This document shows positions 7,771 to 16,393 of a stretch of 44,025 bases of DNA, in pieces. Source of the DNA: an uncultured Pelagibacteraceae bacterium (lineage in GTDB: Bacteria > Pseudomonadota > Alphaproteobacteria > Pelagibacterales > Pelagibacteraceae). Location: the NCBI GenBank assembly GCA_902588855.1, contig CACIQS010000006.1, positions 1 to 44,025 of the forward strand, read 5' to 3'. Position 1 is the first letter of the stretch; each line of letters starts with the position of its first letter. A program made the translations under genes and the position numbers. Under the pieces are notes generated by a model. It saw only the letters and a program-made list of their open reading frames with translations, had not been told where the DNA came from and did no database searches.

Positions 7771-9055
7771 AGCTGTAGTTGGATAAACGACCTTAATCCA
7801 AGAACAAACATCAAGAGTATTTCGTCAAACGAAGAGTGTGATTGGTTAATAATAGGAGCTGGTTACACTGGCTTGTCTGCAGCAAGAAAATTAGCTCAAA
7901 TAGATTCAAATTTAAAAATAATACTAGTAGATGCTCAATTAGCAGGTGAGGGAGCTAGTGGAAGAAATTCAGGTTATTTGGTTGATACAACTTTGAATGA
8001 TGGTTTTACATCAAACAAAGAACTGCAAAATTACAAAAAGAAAGCTGATATTTATTCATTAGGAATAGATGTAGTAAAAAAATTTATTAAAGAATATCAA
8101 GTAGATTGTGATTGGAATGAAAGTGGAAAATATTTTGCTTCCTCAAAAATTGAAGATAAAAAAATTTTAGACAATTTTTCAAATACATTATTCAAGCTAG
8201 GATTTGAACATAGTATATTAGGAAATAAGGAATTATCTGAGAGATTAGGCACTTATTTTTATAATATTGGACTTTATACAAAGGGTGGTATTTTACTACA
8301 TCCAGGAAAATTAGTTAGAGCAATGGTGGATGTTCTGCCTTCTAATGTTTTTTTTGTATGAAAATTCTTGTTTATTAAATTGGTCTAAAAATAAAGATTT
8401 TATTTCTTGTAATTTCAAAAATGGAGTAGTTAAAACAAAAAATATTATTTTTGCTACAAATGGTTTTCTTAAATCATTAGGGATAAAATCAAATTATAAT
8501 TTTCCAATTACTTTAACTGCCAGTATGACAAGAAAATTATCTGATGAAGAATTTAAATCTATCGGGGAACCAAAAGAATGGGGTGTGTTACCAGTAAGGC
8601 CAATGGGCGCCACAATTAGAATGACAAAAGATAGAAGAATTTTAATAAGAAATACAGCCGAAGTTCATAGTCCATTTAGTATGTCAAAATCTATTCTTCA
8701 AAAAAGATCTATAAATCAGCAAATTGGAATACAAAAAAGATTTCCACAATTACCTAATAATATAATTAAATCATCTTGGTCAGGAATTGTATCAAGAACA
8801 AGGAATAGCTCTCAAATATTTGAAAAAATCGATAGTAATATTTATGCTGTGGGTTGTTATAACGGTTCAGGTATTGGTGTAGGAACTTTATTTGGTGAAC
8901 AAATTGCATTTAAAGCAATTAATGAAAAAACAAATGAAATAAAAACAATTGAAGCTAGGAACAAACCTACCTGGTTACCACCTCAACCTTTTTTGAATTT
9001 AGGGATAAAAACAAGATTAATTTACGAACGTTTAAGAGCAAGATCTGAAATTTAA
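7750..9055 (+). CDS. FAD-dependent amine/amino-acid oxidoreductase (DadA/PuuB-like), interrupted by a 1-base frameshift
   Basis: Two frames, 7750-8361 and the continuation up to 9055, together form one protein of about 434 residues of the DAO superfamily. The N-terminus has the FAD dinucleotide fold WLIIGAGYTGLSAARKLAQ and then GEGASGRNSGYL. The C-terminal part has the typical SWSGIVSRTRNSSQIF and VGCYNGSGIGVGTLFGEQ. The break falls at a run of eight T (8348-8355); seven T would read SNVFLYENSC and restore the frame. Directly after xsc, a flavin amine dehydrogenase is a good candidate for making sulfoacetaldehyde by deaminating taurine, as proposed for TauY-type taurine dehydrogenase. A gamma-glutamylputrescine oxidase or sarcosine oxidase-like function is equally compatible with the fold. 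No Shine-Dalgarno is visible, and the start lies in a hairpin. Confidence 0.75.
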
Positions 9056-9828
9056 ATAATATTTGCTTTTACAGATCCAAGTTTTTCAATTTTACCAGAA
9101 TGTATTCCTTTTTTAATTATAGGCACAACCCCAACTGTAGATCCTGTAAAAACATAAAAATCTTTGTCTAAATTAATTTTATCTTTCTTAACTTTATTCA
9201 AAATAAATCTTAAAGAGTTTATCGGGTTAACATAAACTGCACTTGTGTTTCCGTCTACACTTTGATTAGCTTTTTTATTAGCAATATTTGTTTTTAAATT
9301 ACCTATATTAATTTTTTTAAATTTTTTCTTTTGACCTATTAAAAATTTAATATTACCACCAAAATCACTGCTTAAATCTCCAAATGAAGTAATACCTTTT
9401 CTTTTTTGTCTATATCCAACTACTTCGATACAAGGTGCCATGTGCGAAATATATTTAGTTACATTATTGTTGGTTATCTTACGTTTAGAGAAAAAAAAAT
9501 TTTTTTTGATTAAATAACAAACCTCAACCTCAATACCTAAAGTATATTTATTTATTTTTACTTTCTTACCACTTTTTATTAAGTTTTTTTTAAAAACAGA
9601 TGCAACAAAAGGTTCTTTTTCTTTTAGTTTTTTCATTAATGGAATACCCGTTCCACCAGCTTTAAAACCTATTATTGGATCTTTAATTTTGCTTTCACAC
9701 AATTTTCTAAATTTGTCTGCTTCACTAAGTTTTTTTGTAAATTTACTAGGTATTGGAGAAATGATTTTGTTATTCAGAAAAGCTTTTACCAATTTATCTG
9801 AAAATTTATCTTTAAGTGTTTTTGTCAT
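9052..9828 (-). CDS. FAH/MhpD-family hydratase or hydrolase (2-keto-4-pentenoate hydratase-like)
   Basis: A 258-residue cytoplasmic protein matching the fumarylacetoacetate hydrolase / 2-oxopent-4-enoate hydratase fold. The three acidic residues that bind the divalent metal in MhpD-type enzymes are at expected positions: E100 and E102 in GIEVEVCYLI, and E135 in APCIEVVGYR. A Gly-rich segment (IIGFKAGGTGIP) lies at residues 52-63, and the C-terminus has FTGSTVGVVPI. It is very Lys-rich, which partly reflects A-rich codons. The stop overlaps the flavoprotein gene's stop by 4 bases (convergent). It may form a unit with the EamA gene upstream (13-base gap). The substrate is not predictable; relatives act on 2-oxo acids from aromatic or sugar-acid catabolism. 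Confidence 0.72.
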   Translation of the reverse strand: MTKTLKDKFSDKLVKAFLNNKIISPIPSKFTKKLSEADKFRKLCESKIKDPIIGFKAGGTGIPLMKKLKEKEPFVASVFKKNLIKSGKKVKINKYTLGIEVEVCYLIKKNFFFSKRKITNNNVTKYISHMAPCIEVVGYRQKRKGITSFGDLSSDFGGNIKFLIGQKKKFKKINIGNLKTNIANKKANQSVDGNTSAVYVNPINSLRFILNKVKKDKINLDKDFYVFTGSTVGVVPIIKKGIHSGKIEKLGSVKANII

Positions 9829-9841
9829 ATAAGTTTTAAAA

Positions 9842-10702
9842 TTATTTTTTTGAAGTTTGATTTATAACAAATATTCCTGAAGTTGTAATTATTATTGCGC
9901 CTATAATAGTAAATAAATCTGGAACATCATTATAAAAGAAAAATCCAAAAATTATTGCCCAAAAAATTAAAGTATAATGGAAGGGTTGAATTATGCTAGC
10001 TCTTGCATTTTTGAGTGCTAATATTTGAAAGTATATACCTAATGAAAAAAATAAACCAATTGGTACAAAGAAATATAAAGAATTGAAATCAATAGGTTGC
10101 CAAAAATTAAATACCATTATTGAAGTTATAATAATCCCAACTAAAGAAGAGTAGAACAAGGATACTTCAGGAGCATCATATTCAGTTATTTTTTTTGTTG
10201 CTACTTGATAAAGTCCTAGAAAAAAAGCAGCTAACAATGGGATAAAAGAATTTATACTAAATACATCGGATGCAGGTCTTATAATAATCAAAACCCCAAT
10301 AAAACCTATAAAGATTGCTATCCAAGTTTTGATTGATACTTTTTCATTTAAAATAAATACTGATAAGACAACTATAATTATTGGTGCCAGTGCACCTATG
10401 CTATGTGCATTTGCTAAAGACAAATGTTTAAAAGATAAAACAAAAAATCCAGACTCTAAAATAGATAGTAGGCTTCTTATTATTTGAAGTTTTAAATTAT
10501 TAGATCTATAAAAACTGGTATTGTTGGCTCTTTTTGCCTCTATCATGCTTAGCAAAAGTACAAAAGTATATTTAATAAATAACAATTGAAATATAGAATA
10601 GTGAATTACTGCAGTTTTTTGAATTGCATCAAGAATAGAAAATGAAAAATAAGCAACTATTGCAAAAATAATTCCTAGTGTTTCTTTTGATTTAAATTTC
10701 AT
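9842..10702 (-). CDS. EamA/DMT-family membrane exporter (drug/metabolite transporter)
   Basis: A 286-residue integral membrane protein with about ten hydrophobic helices arranged as two EamA repeats. The first opens with LGIIFAIVAYFSFSILDAIQKT; the end of repeat one is marked by a Gly-rich turn (GFIGVLIIIRPASDVFSINS). The second ends with TIIGAIIITTSGIFVINQTSKK. The family length (about 290) fits. DMT exporters usually move amino acids, nucleosides or other small metabolites outward. It is divergent from a LysE-type exporter with only 50 bases between start codons, so the two exporters probably share a control region. The substrate is unknown. Confidence 0.85.
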   Translation of the reverse strand: MKFKSKETLGIIFAIVAYFSFSILDAIQKTAVIHYSIFQLLFIKYTFVLLLSMIEAKRANNTSFYRSNNLKLQIIRSLLSILESGFFVLSFKHLSLANAHSIGALAPIIIVVLSVFILNEKVSIKTWIAIFIGFIGVLIIIRPASDVFSINSFIPLLAAFFLGLYQVATKKITEYDAPEVSLFYSSLVGIIITSIMVFNFWQPIDFNSLYFFVPIGLFFSLGIYFQILALKNARASIIQPFHYTLIFWAIIFGFFFYNDVPDLFTIIGAIIITTSGIFVINQTSKK

Positions 10703-10752
10703 TTTTTTATTTTATTTTTCTTTCAAGTTGTTATTGATTAATTCAGACTGAC

Positions 10753-11352
10753 ATGGATTTTGTATTACTATATTTTGTTATAGCAAGTTTTTTAATAGTG
10801 ATAGTGCCAGGACCTACTGTTAGTCTGATAATTGCTAATTCTTTAAAATCTGGTGTAAAAGCGGGATTATTAAATGTTTTTGGCACCCAAGTTGGAGTTT
10901 TAATTTTGTTACTTTTATTGGCATTTGGATTTGAGATAGTTTCTCCTTTTCTAGAATTAATTATTAAATATGTAAGAATTTTAGGAGCGATTTATTTAAT
11001 TTTTCTTGGCGTAATTACAATTAAGTCAGATATTGATTTAAACAGAACTCAAGTAACTAAATTTGAAAAAAAATATTTTCTCCAAGGATTAATAGTGATT
11101 TTAACTAATCCAAAAATCTTTTTATTCCTTGGTGCATTTATTCCTCAATTTATTAATATAGATGAACCAGTCAGCTATCAGATAATTTATTTTGGAATTG
11201 TCTTTATAATTGTAGCTACAATATTTGATAGCTCATATGTTTTTGTATTCGGTAAGTTTAGAGAAATCATAGCATCAAAATATTTAAAATTTTTAAATAA
11301 AATTGGTGGATTTATATTAATCCTTGTTGGTATTTTGATGTTTTTTTATTAA
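10753..11352 (+). CDS. LysE/RhtB-family amino-acid exporter
   Basis: A 199-residue membrane protein with about six hydrophobic segments. It has the LysE hallmark near the N-terminus, IVPGPTVSLIIANSLKSGVK, followed by AGLLNVFGTQVGVL. The central block FLQGLIVILTNPKIFLFLGA is the family's conserved loop-helix region with NPK. Members export basic or neutral amino acids and related compounds. The stop overlaps the end of the convergent M23 peptidase gene by 4 bases. It is divergent from the EamA exporter, giving a back-to-back exporter pair. No specific substrate can be assigned. Confidence 0.85.
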   Translation: MDFVLLYFVIASFLIVIVPGPTVSLIIANSLKSGVKAGLLNVFGTQVGVLILLLLLAFGFEIVSPFLELIIKYVRILGAIYLIFLGVITIKSDIDLNRTQVTKFEKKYFLQGLIVILTNPKIFLFLGAFIPQFINIDEPVSYQIIYFGIVFIIVATIFDSSYVFVFGKFREIIASKYLKFLNKIGGFILILVGILMFFY

Positions 11353-12152
11353 TTTTCCAAAACAGACATTGGATCTAATCTAGTTTGAAACCAATTAATT
11401 CTAAAATCAAGATGAGGTCCTGTTGATCTTCCAGTCGATCCTACTGTTCCAATAATATCTCCTTGATTAATTAAATCTCCCACAGAAACTAAAACATTTT
11501 CTAAATGTGAATATATTGTAGATATACCATGACCGTGATCCATAATTACTGTACCACCGGTATAATATAAATCATCTTCAGCCATTGTAACTTTTCCTGA
11601 GCCGGATGATTTAATCATTGTTCCTTGTTTTGCTGCTATATCAATTCCATAATGTGGCCATCTAGGTTTGCCGTTTAAAATTCTTTGACTCCCATAAACG
11701 CCGCTTATTATACCCTCTACAGGCATTATAAATTTTTGTTTGAAAAACTGTAATTCAGAATTAATTGCTCTCGCCTCACCAATTGCATTATTTTCTTTTT
11801 TAATTCTTTTATAAACTGACTCTGGCGGAGTTACTTTGCTTTCTTCTAAGCCATCTATACGTTGAATATTATATTTCCTTTTTAAAACTTTTTTAGTTAT
11901 GGTATTTTTTTTTCCATCAAAGATTTTTATAAAAGTAAGATCATATTTTTGATCTCTATCTATACCAAAGACAAAATAACCATCTTTCGATACTCTTACT
12001 TCTTTTTTTCCAACAATTATTTTTGCATCAGGATTTGTTTTACCTAAAATAAAATGACCTTGTAAGAATTTACCTTGAAATTCTATTGCGTTTGCAGTTG
12101 AAAAAAAAAAGAAAAATATTAGAAAAAATCTATTTATTACTGAGCTGTCCAT
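11349..12152 (-). CDS. M23-family peptidase (LytM-like), exported
   Basis: I choose the ATG at 12152, giving 267 residues with a clear signal peptide (MDSSVINRFFLIFFFFFSTANA, cleavage near residue 22). The frame is open further upstream, but that part overlaps the SDR gene and lacks a signal sequence. The C-terminal LytM domain has the zinc ligands HYGIDIAA (HxxxD), then DHGHGISTIYSHL, then STGPHLDFRINW. In the last motif the second His of the usual HxH is an Asp; related proteobacterial M23 proteins with HLDWR-type motifs exist, so it may still be active. The role would be cell-wall cutting or regulation of it in the periplasm. It overlaps the SDR stop by 16 bases and ends in a 4-base overlap with the LysE gene. 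Confidence 0.85.
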   Translation of the reverse strand: MDSSVINRFFLIFFFFFSTANAIEFQGKFLQGHFILGKTNPDAKIIVGKKEVRVSKDGYFVFGIDRDQKYDLTFIKIFDGKKNTITKKVLKRKYNIQRIDGLEESKVTPPESVYKRIKKENNAIGEARAINSELQFFKQKFIMPVEGIISGVYGSQRILNGKPRWPHYGIDIAAKQGTMIKSSGSGKVTMAEDDLYYTGGTVIMDHGHGISTIYSHLENVLVSVGDLINQGDIIGTVGSTGRSTGPHLDFRINWFQTRLDPMSVLEN

Positions 12153-12895
12153 CCACCATCTATTATAATTGATGTTCCAGTTATCATTGAGGAAGCAGAT
12201 GAGGCCAAGAAACAAACTGTTGTTGCTACATCACTTTCAGTTGCTGCTTTTCCCATTGGAATATTTCCAAGTGCTAGTTTTTTGAATTTTTTATTTTTAA
12301 AGAATTTTTTGACCATTGGTGTTTCAACAAATGTTGGAGCAACGGTATTAACTCTTATATTTCTTTTTGCTAATTCTACACCCATACCTTTTGTTAAACC
12401 TTCAATTCCAAATTTAGTCATATTGTAAACATTTCTCCCACCCATACCAACATGACCTAATTGGGAGGACATATTAATAATAGAGCCAGGTCTTTTTTTA
12501 TTTTTAAGCATTTTTTTTACAACTAATTGAGCAACGTTAAACGCAGCTTTTAGATTTAAATCTACCAAATAGTTCATGCTTGTTTGTTTAATTTTTTCAA
12601 AAGGCTCAGGGATATTAGTTCCCGCATTGTTTACTAAGACATCAATAATTTTGATTTTTTCTAATTTTGTTTTTAGCTCTTCATAATTCATTACATCACA
12701 AGGAACTTTAATTACTTTACCTTTAATCTTTTTAATATCTTTTTCTAATTTGTTTAAATCAGAGGGTGTTCTGCTTAATGCTATAACAGTTGCACCAGCT
12801 TCTGCCAATGCAATAGAACAAGCTCTTCCAAGTCCTTTGCCAGCACCAGTAACTAGCGCGAACTTATTTTTAAGATTAATTTTTTGAAGAAACAT
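12137..12895 (-). CDS. Short-chain dehydrogenase/reductase (SDR)
   Basis: A classical SDR of 252 residues. It has the NAD(P)-binding TGAGKGLG at residues 16-23, NNAG at 89-92, the catalytic Ser in NMSSQ (143-144), and YNMTK with Tyr157 and Lys161. The C-terminus, SMITGTSIIIDGGWT, is the common SDR ending. It therefore oxidises a secondary alcohol or reduces the matching ketone in the cytoplasm. Its start overlaps the TerC stop by 1 base and its stop region overlaps the M23 gene by 16 bases, so it belongs to the GMC-TerC-SDR-M23 run. A sugar-acid or polyol substrate is plausible given the GMC and zinc dehydrogenases nearby, but this is inference. Confidence 0.88.
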   Translation of the reverse strand: MFLQKINLKNKFALVTGAGKGLGRACSIALAEAGATVIALSRTPSDLNKLEKDIKKIKGKVIKVPCDVMNYEELKTKLEKIKIIDVLVNNAGTNIPEPFEKIKQTSMNYLVDLNLKAAFNVAQLVVKKMLKNKKRPGSIINMSSQLGHVGMGGRNVYNMTKFGIEGLTKGMGVELAKRNIRVNTVAPTFVETPMVKKFFKNKKFKKLALGNIPMGKAATESDVATTVCFLASSASSMITGTSIIIDGGWTAQ

Positions 12896-13488
12896 TAAAA
12901 GAATATTATTTTAATATCTGTATAAATCAACTCAACAGCTACTATTAATATTGCTAATAATCCAACCCATGCAATCCATTTGTATTTTTTTATCCATCCA
13001 GAAATTAATGTTGCGGCAGTTGCCATTAAAACAATCGATAGAACTAATCCAAATACAAGTAATCCATAATGATCTCCTGCAGCACCAGCAACACCCAAAA
13101 CATTATCTAAACTCATTGTAAAATCAGCAAGTAACACAGTCCAAATTGCTTTTAAAAAACTTGAGTTATCTACTTTTATGTCTTCCTCTGTGTCAGATCC
13201 TCTTATTACATCAACATAAAGTTTGTAAACAATATAAAGAAGTAAAATTCCTCCAATAAGTCTTAGACCAGTAATTTGCAAGAGATATGCAGTAAGCAAA
13301 GTTAATATTATTCTTAAAACTACTGCACCACCAATTCCCCAAAATATAACTTTCTTCCTTTGTTCAACAGGAAATTTGGAAGCTACCATTCCAATTATAA
13401 TGGCATTGTCGCCAGCTAAAACTAGATCGATAAAAATTATTTGCGTTAAAATAGCAATTTGTTCTGGGGTAAAAAATTCTGCAAACAT
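12895..13488 (-). CDS. TerC/YjbE-family integral membrane protein
   Basis: A 197-residue membrane protein with about six to seven helices. It has the two acidic family signatures inside helices: IDLVLAGDNAIIIGMVASK near the N-terminus and LADFTMSLDNVLGVAGAAG in the second half. TerC proteins are linked to tellurite resistance and to manganese or calcium handling at the membrane. An acidic loop (RGSDTEEDIKVDN) separates the halves. It is joined to its neighbours by 1-base overlaps on both sides (GMC stop with TerC start, TerC stop with SDR start), implying translational coupling. A role in metal loading of exported proteins is possible but not shown here. Confidence 0.85.
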   Translation of the reverse strand: MFAEFFTPEQIAILTQIIFIDLVLAGDNAIIIGMVASKFPVEQRKKVIFWGIGGAVVLRIILTLLTAYLLQITGLRLIGGILLLYIVYKLYVDVIRGSDTEEDIKVDNSSFLKAIWTVLLADFTMSLDNVLGVAGAAGDHYGLLVFGLVLSIVLMATAATLISGWIKKYKWIAWVGLLAILIVAVELIYTDIKIIFF

Positions 13489-15083
13489 TATTGTTTTAGT
13501 ATCATGTCCGCACCTTTTTCTGCAATCATTATTGTTGGAGCATTAGTATTTCCTGAAGTGATATAAGGCATTACTGATGCGTCAATCACTCTTAAGTTTT
13601 TAACTCCATGAACCTTTAACTGATCTGACACTACTGCATTTTCATCTTTACCCATTCTACACGTACTGACAGGATGGAAAATTGTATTAGCATATTTTCC
13701 CGCTTCAACAGCTAGTTGCTCATTGTCAGTAATATTTATACCTGGTCTTAATTCTTCTGGTCCATAATCTTTATAGGCTTTGGACTCCATAACTATTTTT
13801 CTTACTATTTTAAGTGACTTACCTGCTATTTCTCTATCTTCATCTGTAGATAGATAATTCATTTTAATTTTTGGAGGAATTCTTGTATCGGAAGATTTAA
13901 GTTCAATAGATCCTCTGCTAGTAGGTCTTACATTAGTAATAGTTGGTGTGAAAGCAGGAAACTTGTGTAACGATGATTTTCCTAAAAGATCTGTACTAGC
14001 AGGAGAAACATGAAATTGTAAGTTAGGAGTTTCTAAATGTGGATCACTTTTTACAAAACCACATAAATAACTAGCACCAACTGTTAGTGGACCAGTTCGT
14101 GTTAAGAAAAATTTTAATCCAGTAAATATTTTTTTAGTAAAACTGTAATAAATATCATTTAATGTTTCTAAATTTTTTATTTTATAAACAGGTCTTAACA
14201 TTAGATGGTCTATTAGGTTTTGGCCTATGCTTTTATGGTCAATTATAACTTCAATGCCATTATCTTTTAGCAATTTAGCAGGACCTAAACCTGAAGCTTG
14301 AAGAATATGTGGAGAACCAATAGTACCGGCACTTAAAATGATTTCTCTATTTGCTTCAACAGTATTTAACTTATCACCAGTCCAAAAATTAACTTTTTTT
14401 GCAATTTTATTTTCAAACTCAATATTTTTGATGTGAGCTTTAGTTATAATTTTTAAATTGCTTCTATTTTTTACTGGATTTAAATATCCAACTGCTGTGC
14501 TACATCTAAAACCATTTTTTACCGTTAAGGGGAAATATCCCATTCCCTCATTATCGCCATTATTAAAATCATCAGTTTTTTTATATCCAAATTCTTCTGC
14601 TGCTTCTAAAAATAAATCTAAAACTTTAAAAGTAGATCTAATTTTTTCTACCTTTAAAGGTCCGCCAGAGCCATGAAATTCATTTTTTCCAAATTGAAAA
14701 TCTTCAGATTTTTTAAAATAAGGGAGCACATCATCCCATGACCATCCTACATTTCCCAACTGTCTCCAATAATTGTAATCATTTGATTGTCCACGAATAT
14801 AAAGCATTCCATTAATAGAAGAACTTCCTCCAAGTGTTTTTCCTCTTGGGTAAGTCATTTTTCTATTGTCACAGAAAGGCTCTTCCTCTGTGTTAAAACA
14901 CCAATCGGTCTCTGGATTATGCATTGTTTTAAAATATCCTCCAGGAATATGTATCCATGGATTAGTATCTTTACCCCCTGCCTCTAAAAGTAAGACCTTA
15001 TTTTTTGGATTAGATGAAATTCTGTTAGCAAGAACACATCCAGCTGAACCAGCACCAACAATAATATAATCAAAATTATCCAT
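13488..15083 (-). CDS. GMC-family FAD-dependent alcohol/choline-type dehydrogenase
   Basis: A full-length 531-residue glucose-methanol-choline oxidoreductase. It has the FAD fold FDYIIVGAGSAGCVLANRIS at the N-terminus and the family signatures YPRGKTLGGSSSINGMLYIR and SAGTIGSPHILQASGLGP. The active-site His470 is in FHPVSTCRMG and Asn514 in TSGNTNAPTIMIAEKG. It oxidises an alcohol to an aldehyde, passing electrons to a quinone or oxygen. Choline dehydrogenase (BetA) and AlkJ-like alcohol dehydrogenase are the closest characterised groups; the sequence does not decide between them. It heads the minus-strand run GMC-TerC-SDR-M23 and is divergent from the TRAP operon, so the TRAP substrate or a breakdown product could be its substrate. 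Confidence 0.88.
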   Translation of the reverse strand: MDNFDYIIVGAGSAGCVLANRISSNPKNKVLLLEAGGKDTNPWIHIPGGYFKTMHNPETDWCFNTEEEPFCDNRKMTYPRGKTLGGSSSINGMLYIRGQSNDYNYWRQLGNVGWSWDDVLPYFKKSEDFQFGKNEFHGSGGPLKVEKIRSTFKVLDLFLEAAEEFGYKKTDDFNNGDNEGMGYFPLTVKNGFRCSTAVGYLNPVKNRSNLKIITKAHIKNIEFENKIAKKVNFWTGDKLNTVEANREIILSAGTIGSPHILQASGLGPAKLLKDNGIEVIIDHKSIGQNLIDHLMLRPVYKIKNLETLNDIYYSFTKKIFTGLKFFLTRTGPLTVGASYLCGFVKSDPHLETPNLQFHVSPASTDLLGKSSLHKFPAFTPTITNVRPTSRGSIELKSSDTRIPPKIKMNYLSTDEDREIAGKSLKIVRKIVMESKAYKDYGPEELRPGINITDNEQLAVEAGKYANTIFHPVSTCRMGKDENAVVSDQLKVHGVKNLRVIDASVMPYITSGNTNAPTIMIAEKGADMILKQ

Positions 15084-15184
15084 TTATTAGAACTCTTATA
15101 AATTAAAATTTTTTATTTGTAACATTTCTGTACACAAAAAAATTAAAATAATCCAATATTACCCCTTGTTTTAGTTTTCATTCT

Positions 15185-15219
15185 TTGACACAGTTTCGGT
15201 TTTAAAAATAAAGAGAGGG
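15185..15219 (+). promoter_or_regulatory. Candidate promoter and strong ribosome-binding site of the TRAP operon
   Basis: A perfect TTGACA lies at 15185-15190; the -10 box is not clear (A-rich 15203-15211). A strong Shine-Dalgarno, AGAGAGGG at 15212-15219, precedes the DctP ATG by 6 bases and is among the best in the window, as expected for an abundant binding protein. The rest of the 142-base gap to the GMC gene is AT-rich without further structure that I can see. Confidence 0.4.
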
Positions 15220-15225
15220 AAACAA

Positions 15226-16320
15226 ATGAAAAAAATCATTTCAATGTTATTTGCAGTTGCAATGGTGTTTGGATTTATTTCAAATGCTAATGCTGCAAAA
15301 ACACTAAAATGTCAGACAGTTCTTAACACAAAAGCTGATGAAGTTAAGATGTTAAAGGATTTTACTGACACAGTAACAGCGTTAACTGGTGGATCTCTTA
15401 AGTTTGAAATTATGCCAGCTGGAGCTGTTGTTGGTGTTAAAGAAACTTTAGATGCAGTTGACAAAGGCCTAATCGATTGTGGTTTCGCTTGGACTCACTA
15501 TTGGTCAGGTGACCATCCTGCAGCTATGCTATTCGGTTCTCCAGTAGCTGGTGGTGGTGTTGGTATTGACAACATTGCATTCTTATCATGGTTCCAATAT
15601 GGCGGTGGAAAAGAGCTATACGACAGACTATGGAAAGAAATGGGAAGAGACATCAAAGGATTTATGATTCAACCAGTTGGGCCTGAGGCTTTAGGTTGGT
15701 TTCCAAAACCAATTAAAGATATGGCTGACTTTAGAAAATATAAGTTCAGAACTCCTCCAGGAATTCCAGGACAAACATATAAAGACATCGGTATTGCATC
15801 TGTAGCTATGGGTGGTGGAGATATTCTACCAGCTTTAGAAGCAGGAACAATTGATGCTGCTGAATGGTGTTGTCCAAAACCAGACTTAACGTTTGGTTTC
15901 CAAAAAGTATTAAAGCACTACTACCTACAAGGTTTACACCAAGTTGTCGTAAATGCTGACTTTTATATTACTGGAAAAACTTACAACGCTATGAGCGATC
16001 ATGAGAAGAAGTCTCTTGAAGTTGCAGCTAATGCTTCATTAGCTAAGTCTTTAAGTTACAGAATCTATGAAAATGGTAAAGCTTTAAAAGAGCTTACAGA
16101 AGTTCATGGAGTTAAATTAGAGGATACACCGTCTGATTACTTCACAGAATACATGGCTGCAGCTAAGAAAAGTTTGGAAACAAACGCTGCAAAAAATGCA
16201 TTCTTTGCAGAAGTATGGGACTCTATGAAAGAATTTGCTGATATAGCAGTTCCTTTCTGGAGTGGTGCTCAAATGTCTAATGCGAAGCTAGGAATGGCTC
16301 ACGCAGCAACATTAAAGTAA
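15226..16320 (+). CDS. TRAP transporter periplasmic substrate-binding protein (DctP family)
   Basis: A 364-residue exported protein with a signal peptide (MKKIISMLFAVAMVFGFISN then ANA, cleavage after residue 23). It follows the DctP fold: LEAGTIDAAEW is the conserved hinge region, and the Arg of KYKFRTPPGIPGQ is at the usual carboxylate-binding position. The sequence resembles the FcbT1/TakP-like branch that binds 2-oxo or aromatic/hydroxy acids. Two adjacent Cys (EWCCPKPD) in the binding region are unusual. Codon use is less AT-biased than in neighbours, suggesting high expression. It is followed by a hairpin terminator and then the small and large permease genes. The ligand is unknown; a carboxylate or sulfonate is likely by family. 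Confidence 0.92.
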   Translation: MKKIISMLFAVAMVFGFISNANAAKTLKCQTVLNTKADEVKMLKDFTDTVTALTGGSLKFEIMPAGAVVGVKETLDAVDKGLIDCGFAWTHYWSGDHPAAMLFGSPVAGGGVGIDNIAFLSWFQYGGGKELYDRLWKEMGRDIKGFMIQPVGPEALGWFPKPIKDMADFRKYKFRTPPGIPGQTYKDIGIASVAMGGGDILPALEAGTIDAAEWCCPKPDLTFGFQKVLKHYYLQGLHQVVVNADFYITGKTYNAMSDHEKKSLEVAANASLAKSLSYRIYENGKALKELTEVHGVKLEDTPSDYFTEYMAAAKKSLETNAAKNAFFAEVWDSMKEFADIAVPFWSGAQMSNAKLGMAHAATLK

Positions 16321-16345
16321 TCCAATAATTAATCTATAATTCAAT

Positions 16346-16380
16346 TAGAGCGGACTTAATTGTCCGCTCTAGTTTTTTTT
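16346..16380 (+). terminator. Rho-independent terminator/attenuator between DctP and DctQ
   Basis: A ten-pair stem (TAGAGCGGAC with GTCCGCTCTA) closes the six-base loop TTAATT and is followed by AG and eight T. It is by far the clearest terminator in the window and one of its few GC-rich patches. Its position after the binding-protein gene would let DctP be made in excess over the DctQM permease, with read-through supplying the latter. Confidence 0.9.
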
Positions 16381-16393
16381 AACAAAAATTTTT

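Noticed and set aside
12153..12215. Longer start for the M23 peptidase
   Set aside because: The extra 21 residues lie within the SDR coding region and would bury the signal peptide; the ATG at 12152 gives a normal exported protein.
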